Shown here one piece after another: positions 54,203 to 63,429 of a stretch of DNA of 64,000 nucleotides. Numbering within the stretch: the first letter of the stretch is position 1; every line of letters begins with the position of its first letter. This stretch comes from Companilactobacillus keshanensis (lineage in GTDB: Bacteria > Bacillota > Bacilli > Lactobacillales > Lactobacillaceae). The stretch spans positions 62,001 through 126,000 of the forward strand of contig NZ_RHOS01000001.1 in NCBI RefSeq assembly GCF_003946205.1, in the 5' to 3' direction. The notes beneath the pieces were generated by a model. The model ran no database searches. It was given only the letters and a program-made list of their open reading frames with translations, and was not told the DNA's origin. A program made the translations under genes and the position numbers.

Positions 54203-54589
54203 ATGAGAAATTTACTAAAGTTTTTATTTATATCAGTTATTGTTGCGGGAGGGTTATATCTGGCAGTCTGCATTCATGCCAAAGATAGCACCGATCAATT
54301 TTCTCAAGCAATCAATCAATATAATTTTCTAGTTAAACGTGAATCCCGTTACGTAAAAATCGATAACACCAATGCTAAAGATAAGGATGGTTATGGTAAT
54401 TACTACTATAACCTAGTAAGTTATGATGACAATGGAAACCCGCACAAAATAGAGTTTATGGGGATGGGCAAACTGAAACAGAACCACTACTTAAAGTTGG
54501 ACACTAAAGGCAGCTATGTTTATACATATAAAGAAGTTTTCGAAAAAAATATTCCTAGTGATGTTTATACTAAACTTAATACTCAATAA
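54203..54589 (+). CDS. YxeA family protein
   Basis: 128-residue exported or membrane-anchored protein of the YxeA (DUF1093) family, function unknown. The N-terminal hydrophobic segment (about 5-24) is followed by a beta-rich domain with the family pattern (YKVDN-like YVKIDNTNAKDKDGYGNYYYNLVSYDDNG, given here in part only as YVKIDN and GNPHKIEF). ATG follows AGGAGG. It is 88 bp after the small peptide gene and may be co-transcribed with it. Confidence 0.82.
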   Translation: MRNLLKFLFISVIVAGGLYLAVCIHAKDSTDQFSQAINQYNFLVKRESRYVKIDNTNAKDKDGYGNYYYNLVSYDDNGNPHKIEFMGMGKLKQNHYLKLDTKGSYVYTYKEVFEKNIPSDVYTKLNTQ

Positions 54590-54614
54590 AAAAGCCGAAG
54601 ATTCGGCTTTTTTT
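54588..54614. terminator. Bidirectional terminator between the YxeA gene and fabV
   Basis: AAAAAAGCCGA-AGAT-TCGGCTTTTTT; its right arm touches the fabV stop codon. Confidence 0.9.
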
Positions 54615-55818
54615 ATGGTCTCAATTTCGTTAATTCATCTAAATCTATTTCAGATTCTTCAATACCTGGAATATCGAAACCATTTATTTGTAAAAACTCA
54701 CGTCTAAATTCCGCGTACCCAGTCAAATCAGTCTTAAAATTATCTGGAGTAATTTTTTGCATCAATTTTGAAACACGTTCTTGAATTTCCTTGTCCTGCT
54801 CCAAAGAATCCGGGCGTAATCGGCCTTCTTGATCTATTTTTCGAAAATTCCCATAAACCATATCTCGAAATAATCTATCCTTATGTACGATCGGTATCTC
54901 ATGTGTCCCAGTCGACTCTTCAATCTTGTAAAGAGCGATACAATATAATGGAAAAATTGGGATCACAATCGATGCCTTGGTAGTAACTGCTCTTGAAGCC
55001 GATATCAAGGCCTCACCATTGAGATCATTGATATTTTCTTGGATATGTTTTTTAGAAATCTCGGCAGAATCCTTGGCTAGTCCTAGGGTTCCTTCATGAT
55101 AAAAAGCATAAGTGCTCCTTGGTCCGATATATGAATAAAGAATCGTCTTAAAACCTGAACTCAAAACACCTGCTCTTTTTAATTCATCGATCCATATCTC
55201 CCAATCTTCTCCACCCATGACATGTTTAGTGTCATCAATCTCTTTTTTGGTGGCTGGTTCAATGGTTTGTTTGAATAACATTTCTTTTTCTAAATCAATG
55301 TTAAAACCAGTGACCTCTTTTTTGACAGGTTTAATGACTGAACGCCAAACGTTATCAGGATCATTGGGATCAGTTCGCTTAGGAGCAGCAACTGAATAAA
55401 CCAATAAATCGATTTTTCCGCCAAAATTTTGTTTAATGTAGTCGATGACTTGTTGCTTCATATCCTCAGTGAAGGCATCACCAATAAAATTTTTACCAAT
55501 CAATCCTACAGATTCGGCGGCCTGCCTGAAATAAATATTGTTATACCAACCAGCCGTTCCTAACATTTTTTCATCTCGTGGTGGGCGTTCAAATGACACA
55601 CCAATCGTGTCAGCTCCTTGACCAAAGGCTGCCGTAATGCGACTAGCCAAACCGTAGCTGGAAGATCCACCAATAATCAAAGCCTTTTTGGCCCCATCAT
55701 AGTGTCCCTTTTCTTGGACATAAGCAATTTGATTCAGAACATTTTGACGACAGCCGTATGGATTGACTGAACGAGCCAAATTTCCATTCAATTTTTGATT
55801 TATTTTTACTTTTATCAT
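54613..55818 (-). CDS. fabV: Enoyl-ACP (trans-2-enoyl-CoA) reductase, FabV type
   Basis: NADH-dependent last step of fatty-acid elongation. 401 residues. A Rossmann segment (ALIIGGSSSYGLASRI) and the FabV active-site pattern Y-x8-K (FYHEGTLGLAK, in the context YSYIGPRSTYAF) are seen. FabV enzymes are larger than FabI and resist triclosan. ATG 55818 has GGAAGTG. It stands alone rather than in a fab cluster, so it may supplement FabI/FabK. Confidence 0.93.
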   Translation of the reverse strand: MIKVKINQKLNGNLARSVNPYGCRQNVLNQIAYVQEKGHYDGAKKALIIGGSSSYGLASRITAAFGQGADTIGVSFERPPRDEKMLGTAGWYNNIYFRQAAESVGLIGKNFIGDAFTEDMKQQVIDYIKQNFGGKIDLLVYSVAAPKRTDPNDPDNVWRSVIKPVKKEVTGFNIDLEKEMLFKQTIEPATKKEIDDTKHVMGGEDWEIWIDELKRAGVLSSGFKTILYSYIGPRSTYAFYHEGTLGLAKDSAEISKKHIQENINDLNGEALISASRAVTTKASIVIPIFPLYCIALYKIEESTGTHEIPIVHKDRLFRDMVYGNFRKIDQEGRLRPDSLEQDKEIQERVSKLMQKITPDNFKTDLTGYAEFRREFLQINGFDIPGIEESEIDLDELTKLRP

Positions 55819-55909
55819 ACATTACACTTCCTAAAAAAATAAAACATCTATATACACAATAGAACGTTAACATTATGTTTGTAAATAAAGATAGAGAGGC
55901 TGATTTCAT

Positions 55910-56374
55910 TTGGAAACTAATATCTATTTAGACAGATTACAAGAACTACATATATCTTATCAGGTTATCAAACACCAGGCAGTTTTTCACATGGAAGATC
56001 TGCCAGAGATCAAAGATCAATGTACTTTAGTAAAGAATCTATTTGTTTTAGATAAGAATAATGAGAGATATTATCTAATTTTACAAACGGACACTGATCG
56101 TCTTGATTTCAAAAGATTAGCACTACAGCTGAACACTAGTCGTAGTAGTTTAGAATTTGCTGATCCAAAGGTATTACGGACCGTATCTGGAATGGTTAGC
56201 CCACTGATACTAGAAGCCGATCTCCCATTACATATATTAATCAATTCCAAATTAATGAATTTGGATAATCTAGGATTTCACGCTGGTAATAATACTGAAA
56301 CTATCGTTATTTCATATCATAGTTTATTAAACTTGATGAATTCACTGAACTACATGATTGAAATATTAGAGTGA
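55910..56374 (+). CDS. YbaK/ProX-type aminoacyl-tRNA deacylase
   Basis: 154-residue single-domain editing protein that hydrolyses mischarged tRNA (probably Ala- or Cys-tRNA-Pro). It has the YbaK fold with the family segment TLVKNLFVLDKNNERYYLI and the GMVSPLIL turn. TTG 55910 is used after AGAGAGG. Divergent from fabV. The catalytic lysine is probably in the VKNLF segment. Confidence 0.85.
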   Translation: METNIYLDRLQELHISYQVIKHQAVFHMEDLPEIKDQCTLVKNLFVLDKNNERYYLILQTDTDRLDFKRLALQLNTSRSSLEFADPKVLRTVSGMVSPLILEADLPLHILINSKLMNLDNLGFHAGNNTETIVISYHSLLNLMNSLNYMIEILE

Positions 56375-56430
56375 AAAAGGTCTGAGACATAATTATTATT
56401 ATCGTTAAAAATAAAATTCCACGCCTAATG

Positions 56431-56473
56431 CAAAGAGATACTGTACTCCGATTTGGATTACAGTATCTCTTTG
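56431..56473. terminator. Bidirectional terminator
   Basis: 15-bp perfect inverted repeat (56431-56445 and 56459-56473) around a 13-nt loop, between convergent genes. Confidence 0.82.
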
Positions 56474-56506
56474 TCTTAATGACTGTGATTTGTCACACTC
56501 TATTTA

Positions 56507-56833
56507 TTATTTATACTCATGTACTTCACTAGCTTTGACAAACCCTTCAGTTGATACACGATAATACATTTCATTGTTAATTGTCGCATAACGGTCAGTC
56601 TTCCAATCAGTTGAAGACTCAAGTGCACGATCAGTCAGTTTTCCGGTTGGTTTTATTACTCTGGTATTTTTATCAGGGTTAACACGAACCTTGGATTTAT
56701 TATAAACATAAATATAGACATCACTAGCTTTAACCCAAGCGTTAGTTGATACTCGATAATATGTTACGCCGTCTAATACCATCTTTTTATCATTCTTCCA
56801 ATCAGAATTAGGTGCCAGTTGAAGACGTATCAC
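56507..56833 (-). pseudogene. Detached SLAP-repeat C-terminus of a surface protein
   Basis: Frame of 108 residues containing two SLAP-type repeats (SDWKNDKKMVLDGVTYYRV and STDWKTDRYATINNEMYYRV). It has no ribosome site; its first codons overlap the last 26 bp of the BspA gene 56808-58316 in another frame. In the intact relative (24921-27080) the same repeats continue the BspA domain. It is therefore the broken-off end of one gene, shifted by one base. Confidence 0.8.
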
Positions 56834-58316
56834 TACCTATATAAATTTGAGAATTTTTTGTATTTACTAGCCCATTATTATCAAACTTAGACAATTTTGC
56901 TTGATCTATCTGTTTGGCCGGATCAGTAACTCCAAATGGTACACTGACATCGAATGTTTCACCAAGAGTACCATCACCATATTCCACAATAATTTTAATA
57001 GAGTATGGCTCTAGCTTTTTAACAATAACATCAAACTCTTGGCCGCTTTGACCTGTTATTTTATTTTCTGAATTGACCGGAGTTGGAGTTGAATATCCTA
57101 AAAGTTTAGGAAAACTAGTTACATTATCGTCAATATAACCAGACTCTTCCTTCTTAGCAATACTTTTACCAGAATCGTCCAGATAGTTAATCGTATATTT
57201 ACCTGCATCTCTTTCTGCTAAACTCCAGGTCTTCGTGGATGAGACATCGTTAGCAGAATAATAGTCGGCAAGGGATTTCACATTATTTGCATCGTCGCTT
57301 CCCCAACCTTTAAACTCATTAGTATCATATTCATCAATTCCTGTACCATCTAACTTAGCATTCGCAGGCAAAGTTATAGAGTTTAACTTCGATATATCCC
57401 CATTGACCTGATTATTAAATGAAAACATTGAGTCATAATCAGTGGCACCACTCCAATCAAACGATGAGACATCCAATTGTTCAATATTAGAGTCGCCACT
57501 AAACATATTATTAGCGGTTACTAATTTTCCAAAGTCCGAATTATTAAAGGATACATCTTTAAGAGATGAACATCCTTTAAGGAAAAAGCCCATATTTATG
57601 CCATCCTTGCCAAATTCTGTACCATTAAAACTGGCTTTAGTTAACTTATCACAGTTAACAAACATAGAACCAGCATTACTAAGCTTAGGCGCTAATACTC
57701 CGTCCATTGAAACGCTCTGTAATCCTGAATTTTCAAACATGTATGAAGCATCTTCGACCTGATCTAAATGTCCATCGTTAAGTATCTTCATATCGAAATC
57801 TTTTAAATTTGAAGTATCATCAAACATTTTTTTAATGCTTGTAGTTCTAGAAATATCAAATTTTGATCCAGGTTCAACTGAAACTGATTCTAATTTATTA
57901 AATTCTTTAAATAAATTGTCCAATTTAGTCCCAGCGGTAACCGTGCCTTCAAAAACTACTGCGGTTACATCGTTTTTTAAATAATTCAAACCATCTTGAG
58001 ACCAGAAGTCACCTGTAGTGTCATCACCCCAAGTACCCTCCTGAATTCTTAAAACACCTTGGGAATCTATTACCCAAGAACTTCCTTTTTCTCCATCATT
58101 CGCACCAATATTTCCATATTGAGTACTGCTTGCAATATCAGATTGACTTACTGACTGATCGATTTGAATATCATTCATTTGTTCAGCACCGGCTGCTTTA
58201 ACTGTATTTGGCACTCCCACAGCTAAGATACCAGTAAAAAAAATTGCCGGTGCAAATAGAGATATTTTATTTTTTATGTTAGCGCTTACTTTGTATGACA
58301 AATGACCTTTTTTCAT
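56808..58316 (-). CDS. BspA-like surface protein, truncated by frameshift
   Basis: 502 residues: signal peptide (about 1-42, cut near VKA-AG), then a BspA/DUF285 leucine-rich domain (about 110-340) with units such as LTKASFNGTEF and MFSGDSNIEQLDVSSFDWS. A beta-rich segment leads up to IYIGSDTSSTGT, where the frame stops. The wall-binding repeats lie in the next frame. As it stands the product would be exported without its anchor. ATG 58316 follows GGGGAGA. Confidence 0.8.
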   Translation of the reverse strand: MKKGHLSYKVSANIKNKISLFAPAIFFTGILAVGVPNTVKAAGAEQMNDIQIDQSVSQSDIASSTQYGNIGANDGEKGSSWVIDSQGVLRIQEGTWGDDTTGDFWSQDGLNYLKNDVTAVVFEGTVTAGTKLDNLFKEFNKLESVSVEPGSKFDISRTTSIKKMFDDTSNLKDFDMKILNDGHLDQVEDASYMFENSGLQSVSMDGVLAPKLSNAGSMFVNCDKLTKASFNGTEFGKDGINMGFFLKGCSSLKDVSFNNSDFGKLVTANNMFSGDSNIEQLDVSSFDWSGATDYDSMFSFNNQVNGDISKLNSITLPANAKLDGTGIDEYDTNEFKGWGSDDANNVKSLADYYSANDVSSTKTWSLAERDAGKYTINYLDDSGKSIAKKEESGYIDDNVTSFPKLLGYSTPTPVNSENKITGQSGQEFDVIVKKLEPYSIKIIVEYGDGTLGETFDVSVPFGVTDPAKQIDQAKLSKFDNNGLVNTKNSQIYIGSDTSSTGT

Positions 58317-58463
58317 ACTATCATCTCCCCGTCCCTGAATAACTCAAGTATATCTGTAGACACCAAAAAAGGCCACCAGATTTATGACAGAAAATTTTTG
58401 AAATTATTTATATTCTTGGATCTTGCCATATTTAACCACGGCATCTAGTTGCTATTCGATAAT

Positions 58464-58497
58464 AAAAAAAGACCATCAAGCAAAGGCTTGATGATCT
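58464..58497 (-). terminator. Terminator of the 44-residue protein gene
   Basis: Minus strand GATCATCAAGC-CTTT-GCTTGATGGTC, then seven T. Confidence 0.88.
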
Positions 58498-58502
58498 ATT
58501 AA

Positions 58503-58637
58503 TTATTTAGCGTCTTTTTCAGCACGGCTCTTCAAAAATTCTTTAACTTCTTGTGTTTTGTTTACGCGTTCAGCACCATTCTTAGCGTTAACGGGACGGC
58601 GGTGACCAGTATAACCTTTATGTGTATTTTGTGACAT
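58503..58637 (-). CDS. Small basic protein, 44 residues
   Basis: ATG 58637 follows a very strong site (GGGAGGAGGG), and a terminator comes right after the stop, so this is a complete small gene. The product is charged and Lys/Arg-rich (MSQNTHKGYTGHRRPVN at the start, EFLKSRAEKDAK at the end), without membrane segments. Function not recognised; RNA or ribosome association would fit its composition but is a guess. Confidence 0.75.
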   Translation of the reverse strand: MSQNTHKGYTGHRRPVNAKNGAERVNKTQEVKEFLKSRAEKDAK

Positions 58638-58776
58638 CTAGAATCCCTCCTCCCTTTTTGTATATTTCTAATTCAACCATACCATTATAATGGACGTGGC
58701 CTATAATTTCAAGACTTACTTCATACTAGTATATCATATTACATGGATGATATTCTTCAATGAAAACTATAATTTA

Positions 58777-60174
58777 TTAATTTTTAGAATGAACTTTAAA
58801 AGCCAATAGGAAACCTAGAATGGCTAAAATTAAAGTAAAAATGAATCCGTAATGAGCACCTTGTGTAAAGGCCAAAGATGTTGAATGTCCGCCATTAGCG
58901 AAGAAAGTGTTTTGACCTGTACTCAAAAGGATCGTAGCGATACCGGTAGCGACCGCACCGATCACTTGTTGGAACGTGTTGATAATAGCAGATCCGTCCG
59001 CAGATTGATATTCATCAAGTGAGTTCAATCCATAAGTTTGTGATGGCGACATTGCAAGTGGTACACCAATCATCAAGATTATGTGCGCCACAATAATGTA
59101 ACCCAATGAACTATTTGAATTACTTAATAGGAACATAAATGCTCCAATCGCTGAAACAAAGAAACCTGAACGCGTCATCCATTTAGCACCGATACTGTCA
59201 TACGCACGACCGGCTATAAATGAAACTACAGCGTTAATGATACCTCCTGGCAACATAACCATACCAGTTAAGGCAACAGCTACTCCCAAACCGTTTTGTA
59301 AATACATTGGTAAAATATACATAGCTGATAATGTGATACCAAAGTTTAACATAACTAACACTGACCCAGTAACGAACTCAGGCTTTTTCAAAACAGCAAA
59401 ATCCAAAGTTGGCGTTTCTGCATTTAATTGTTGTCTTATGTAAATAATTAATAAAATAAGTCCGGCAATTAAAGCAATCAGTGCTATTGATATACTAACG
59501 GTCAAGAAACTAATTCCAAAAACGATCAATCCAAAACTGATAGTTGAAAGAAAAATGGCTAACCAATCGACTTTAGGCTTTGTAACTTCAAAGACATTGA
59601 CTAGATTTCTTTCCATGAAAACTAAACCGATAATTAGAAAAATGATAAATGACCAAAAAATGAATCTCCATGATGAAACACCCAAAATAATACCGGAAAT
59701 CGTAGGTCCGATAGCAGGCGCAAACATGATAACTAATGCGGCTACACCAAGGGCAGCGCCCAATTTATTAGGTGGAAAAATTCTCATAGCGATCGAGAAC
59801 ATCAGTGGCAAAATAATTCCAGTAGCAATACCTTGAATCATTCTACCGACTAATAATATAGGAAAGTTCATTGCGACAGCCGCAATAATTGATCCTACTA
59901 TAAAGTCGATCAAACCGAATCTAACCAACCCCCTAGTTGAAAAATGCTTTGTTAATAAACTTGATAGTGGTAAGACGATGGCAATGACTAACATGTAACC
60001 TGTGACCAACCATTGAGCCGTACCGGTTTCAATTGAAAAAGCCTTCATGATAGATGGTAAAGCAATGTTTAGTGAAGTTTCACTGAACATCCCCACGAAT
60101 CCACCAATTAAGACACCCATTAAAGCAAGAAATGGGTGTTCTACTTGTCCACTCATAGTTTGAGTTTTACTCAT
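58777..60174 (-). CDS. MFS multidrug transporter, DHA2 (EmrB/QacA) family
   Basis: Proton antiporter with fourteen helices, 465 residues from ATG 60174 (TTGGAGGT upstream; the frame is open eight codons further without support). Antiporter motif C is visible as FAPAIGPTISGIILG in helix 5, and helix 1 has FVGMFSETSLNIALPSIM. Substrate unknown. No regulator adjoins it; the minus-strand small gene follows 140 bp downstream. Confidence 0.92.
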   Translation of the reverse strand: MSKTQTMSGQVEHPFLALMGVLIGGFVGMFSETSLNIALPSIMKAFSIETGTAQWLVTGYMLVIAIVLPLSSLLTKHFSTRGLVRFGLIDFIVGSIIAAVAMNFPILLVGRMIQGIATGIILPLMFSIAMRIFPPNKLGAALGVAALVIMFAPAIGPTISGIILGVSSWRFIFWSFIIFLIIGLVFMERNLVNVFEVTKPKVDWLAIFLSTISFGLIVFGISFLTVSISIALIALIAGLILLIIYIRQQLNAETPTLDFAVLKKPEFVTGSVLVMLNFGITLSAMYILPMYLQNGLGVAVALTGMVMLPGGIINAVVSFIAGRAYDSIGAKWMTRSGFFVSAIGAFMFLLSNSNSSLGYIIVAHIILMIGVPLAMSPSQTYGLNSLDEYQSADGSAIINTFQQVIGAVATGIATILLSTGQNTFFANGGHSTSLAFTQGAHYGFIFTLILAILGFLLAFKVHSKN

Positions 60175-60473
60175 AAAATACCTCCAAATTTGTTGCAACA
60201 GTTGATTAATATACCAGAAAAAATTTGTTTTCGTAAGTTTTTTCTGAAAATAGTTTTGTTTTTGGAGGGGATGGAGTAATGAATGTTTATAATTTATAGT
60301 TCTTCACTAGAATATAAGGTTGTTATGTTTTAAATGAAATCATTTATATTACGGAGTCCTATAATAAAAATTGAGATAAATTGTTTATTAAACTACGGTC
60401 TATCATTACCAATTTATTCATAAAAATAATATAATTATAGCCATAAAATCTTTATGAATAGAGGTCCCTAAAA
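60175..60473. other. AT-rich intergenic region before the defence-like island
   Basis: About 300 bp, very AT-rich, with no supported gene, hairpin or repeat. It holds the presumed divergent promoters of the MFS and nuclease genes. A GGAGGGG site followed by a six-codon frame near 60265 is not called as a gene. Confidence 0.4.
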
Positions 60474-61646
60474 ATGACTTTACGTTCACTAATCATGGAA
60501 GTTTTAGATAATTACCCACGGGAAAAAATGAATCCCCTAAAAAACAATTTCTTTGCTGCACTAATGCAAGATGGACTAAACAACTCTATAGATAATCTTT
60601 TTTTGGGCACACGTTATAAAACTAAAGGATCAGCCGGCATAGGACATTGGGCTACAATACCTTGGATAGGTGTATTTGATACAAGCATTACCACTAAAGC
60701 CTCTGACGGATTTTACATCGCTTACTTATTTTCGAAAAGTTCTAACATAGCTTACCTTTCTTTAATTCAAAGTTGGACAATGTACAAAAATAAATTTTCT
60801 TTAAAAATCGCCAGAAAAAATATAACAAATATAACAAAATATTTGCAAAATACTTTGAATACAGAATCATCATCAATGAATGCTGATACTATTAACTTGA
60901 TGGATGATGGTTCCAAAATAACTGAGCTTCCTAAAGGATATGAGTTAGGAACAATACTTAATATTAAATATTTCAAGAACTCACTGCCGGATAATTCAAC
61001 GATGATGAAAGATTTAAACGAAATGATAACAATTTATCGAGAACTTAAAAGTAAATTAGTATCATCTGACAACAGTACTAATGTTGATTTTTTTATTTCA
61101 GAATATAATAAGTACAAAAAAATTCAAACAAATGAGGATAGTCGCTTTTCTATTGACGATTCAGTCACTGAAAATCATAACTCAATCGTTAGACAAACAA
61201 ACTTTGAAGACCTGAATAATAAAAATTCTGAACTAGGATTCATTGGCGAAAAACAGGTTCTAGAAATGGAAAAAGAAAGATTATCATATTACCCTAAACT
61301 TCAGGAAAAGGTAGAACAAGTTTCAGTTACCATTGGGGATGGACTGGGTTACGATATTAAATCTTTTAGACCAGATGGAACAGAACTATATATTGAAGTA
61401 AAGACCACCGCTTCAGGTAAAAACCAACCATTTAATATAACAACTAATGAAATAGAATTTTCAAAAGATAATGCAGATAATTATAAGTTAACAAGGCTAT
61501 ATGATTTTAAATTCAATGGGTCTGAGTCAATCGAATTTAAAAAATATGAATTGAATGGGTCTTTAGTAAATAATCATAATTTATTACTAAAACCTTCTAC
61601 CTACAAAGTAAAATTATTGAATAATGATTCAAATATAATCTACTGA
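60474..61646 (+). CDS. McrB-N (DUF3578) / DUF3883 PD-(D/E)xK nuclease
   Basis: 390 residues in two domains. Residues 5-180 resemble the DUF3578 DNA-recognition domain of McrB-like enzymes (GHWATIPWIGVFDTSITTKA, then GFYIAYLF). Residues 250-345 are a DUF3883/Mrr-like nuclease: E259 in IGEKQVLEMEKE, D294 in GLGYDIKSF, E308-x-K310 in YIEVKTT. No GTPase (McrB motor) is present. Probably a restriction-type defence protein acting on modified DNA, by domain content. ATG follows AGAGGTCC. It is convergent with the helicase gene. Confidence 0.82.
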   Translation: MTLRSLIMEVLDNYPREKMNPLKNNFFAALMQDGLNNSIDNLFLGTRYKTKGSAGIGHWATIPWIGVFDTSITTKASDGFYIAYLFSKSSNIAYLSLIQSWTMYKNKFSLKIARKNITNITKYLQNTLNTESSSMNADTINLMDDGSKITELPKGYELGTILNIKYFKNSLPDNSTMMKDLNEMITIYRELKSKLVSSDNSTNVDFFISEYNKYKKIQTNEDSRFSIDDSVTENHNSIVRQTNFEDLNNKNSELGFIGEKQVLEMEKERLSYYPKLQEKVEQVSVTIGDGLGYDIKSFRPDGTELYIEVKTTASGKNQPFNITTNEIEFSKDNADNYKLTRLYDFKFNGSESIEFKKYELNGSLVNNHNLLLKPSTYKVKLLNNDSNIIY

Positions 61647-61653
61647 CTAAAAT

Positions 61654-61685
61654 ACACCTATATTCAAAATATAGGTGTGTTTTTA
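61654..61685. terminator. Bidirectional terminator between the nuclease and helicase genes
   Basis: ACACCTATATT with AATATAGGTGT and T/A-rich flanks. Confidence 0.85.
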
Positions 61686-63419
61686 TCTAATATTTTTAAT
61701 CAATTCCTTCTGTAACTCCTCATCAACAGCATATAAGTACAATCCATTAACACCACGAGTAAGCAAAACGTTAAGTTCATTCTGCAATAATTCCTGTGCA
61801 ACATTGATCTTGGTTCCATCCTCTAAAGTACGATTGCGAATGGCATTATTATTCTTACTATCTTCAGGACAAAATACGACTCTGCCATTTCTAAATTTCA
61901 CCGATGGTCCGATTATTACTCCTGCATAGTTCAAATCAAACCCTTGAATCGTATAGGTAGACCCAACCTCATCGATTGTTTGTGGCTGTTCTGCCCAAGG
62001 AAGACGTTTAATATTTTTGTCAGCAACTGGTAATTGTAAATTCCAAGGTAATTTCCAATCACCAATTTTCACATTCCAATATTGTTCTCCATCAGGGTTA
62101 CCTTTTTGTTTATACGACCAATCAAATGTAGATAGAACTCTAGAAAGTCCATGTCCATATTTTTTATTTCGATTTTTATTTATAATTTTTTCATGGAGTT
62201 CCTTTGGAGAATTCATAACTTCAACATCGTACTCGAGATCTCTAGCTAGAGGCTGTAATATACCGTTATAAACAAAATTATTCAACCAATCGGTTGTTTT
62301 TACACTAGCCCTCATTCTAAGCTGTTGAGTTAATTCGACATAATTATTTTTTTTCTTTGCTTCAGCCTCTAAATCTAAAATTTTTTTATTTTCCCAATAC
62401 TCTTCCGTTTTTAATATTTGTTTCCTATCAAAAACGACAACTATTGTTTTTGCAAATTTTCTTAAATCTTCTAGTTGATTTTTACCTCGATAACTTTGTT
62501 TACCCTGAGTCCATAAGAGATGTGCTTCATCAACAACAATAGTATCTGTTTTTTCATCTGGATGTTTTTCGTGTTCTAAAATAAAATGCGTGGGCTTACT
62601 AATCATGTCATCACTAGGACTCTTCATCCATTTTAATTTCATTCCTAGCTGACGATAAACTTTAAGTTGCTCTTCATGATTAACTAGCAAATAATCTTTA
62701 GGACCATTTATATCCTTACCAGAAAGAATCGTATGGAATAAGTGACTTAATAGTACCGTTTTCCCCGTCCCTGCGGTTCCTTCAATAAAAATTATTTGTC
62801 CTAATTCAGGGTTAACACTAGTTTCAAAGATTTTCCTTGAAATAATTCCCATAGCTTTCTCTTGCTCATTAGTTAATCTATGAAATGGAGATATTTTATA
62901 TAGTGCAGTATCTATAGCAGCAGATGAATCCACAGGAAATAAATATTTATATCTATTATGTAAATTATCCCAAATATCTTTAAATAATTTCATCATATAA
63001 AAAGAAGTAAAATACCTATTCTGGGCATTAAATTTTTGATTAAGATTGTATTTAACATTTTCCATTCCATTAAGAGACATAATAAATTGATTTTCAATAT
63101 CTAAAGTCAACGATTTATTAAAAAAAGGATGTCCTATGATCAACATTTCAGACTTTTCATTATTAGATAAATATTTCCAATTTTCTTCATTATTACTTAA
63201 ATGTTCCTTAGTTCTACGATTGATATCATCAGTTTCTCCAACATAAGTTGTATATTTACCAGTCTTATCCCTTCTATAAATGATATAAACTGTAGGATAT
63301 TCAGACAAAAGAATTTGGTCTTTTTTACTATCATGAACTAATTCTGAATTAAGATTTATTAGTCCATCTTTACTATAATTAACTTTCTTTATAATTGGTT
63401 CGCTATTAAGTGTATCCAC
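61683..63419 (-). CDS. GIY-YIG nuclease fused to DUF2075 helicase
   Basis: 578 residues. The N-terminal GIY-YIG nuclease domain (about 42-120) has VYIIYRR, TYVGETDDINRRTKEHL and a likely catalytic Glu in LDIENQFIM. The DUF2075 superfamily-1 helicase/ATPase (about 180-575) has Walker A EGTAGTGKT at 213-221, DEAH at 297-300, LTQQLRMR (motif IV-like), TYTIQGFDL and NVLLTRGVNGLYLY (motif VI). The MazG-like gene precedes it by 10 bp on the same strand. The architecture suggests DNA-targeting defence or repair. Confidence 0.88.
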   Translation of the reverse strand: MDTLNSEPIIKKVNYSKDGLINLNSELVHDSKKDQILLSEYPTVYIIYRRDKTGKYTTYVGETDDINRRTKEHLSNNEENWKYLSNNEKSEMLIIGHPFFNKSLTLDIENQFIMSLNGMENVKYNLNQKFNAQNRYFTSFYMMKLFKDIWDNLHNRYKYLFPVDSSAAIDTALYKISPFHRLTNEQEKAMGIISRKIFETSVNPELGQIIFIEGTAGTGKTVLLSHLFHTILSGKDINGPKDYLLVNHEEQLKVYRQLGMKLKWMKSPSDDMISKPTHFILEHEKHPDEKTDTIVVDEAHLLWTQGKQSYRGKNQLEDLRKFAKTIVVVFDRKQILKTEEYWENKKILDLEAEAKKKNNYVELTQQLRMRASVKTTDWLNNFVYNGILQPLARDLEYDVEVMNSPKELHEKIINKNRNKKYGHGLSRVLSTFDWSYKQKGNPDGEQYWNVKIGDWKLPWNLQLPVADKNIKRLPWAEQPQTIDEVGSTYTIQGFDLNYAGVIIGPSVKFRNGRVVFCPEDSKNNNAIRNRTLEDGTKINVAQELLQNELNVLLTRGVNGLYLYAVDEELQKELIKNIR

Positions 63420-63429
63420 GTTTCGTCAC

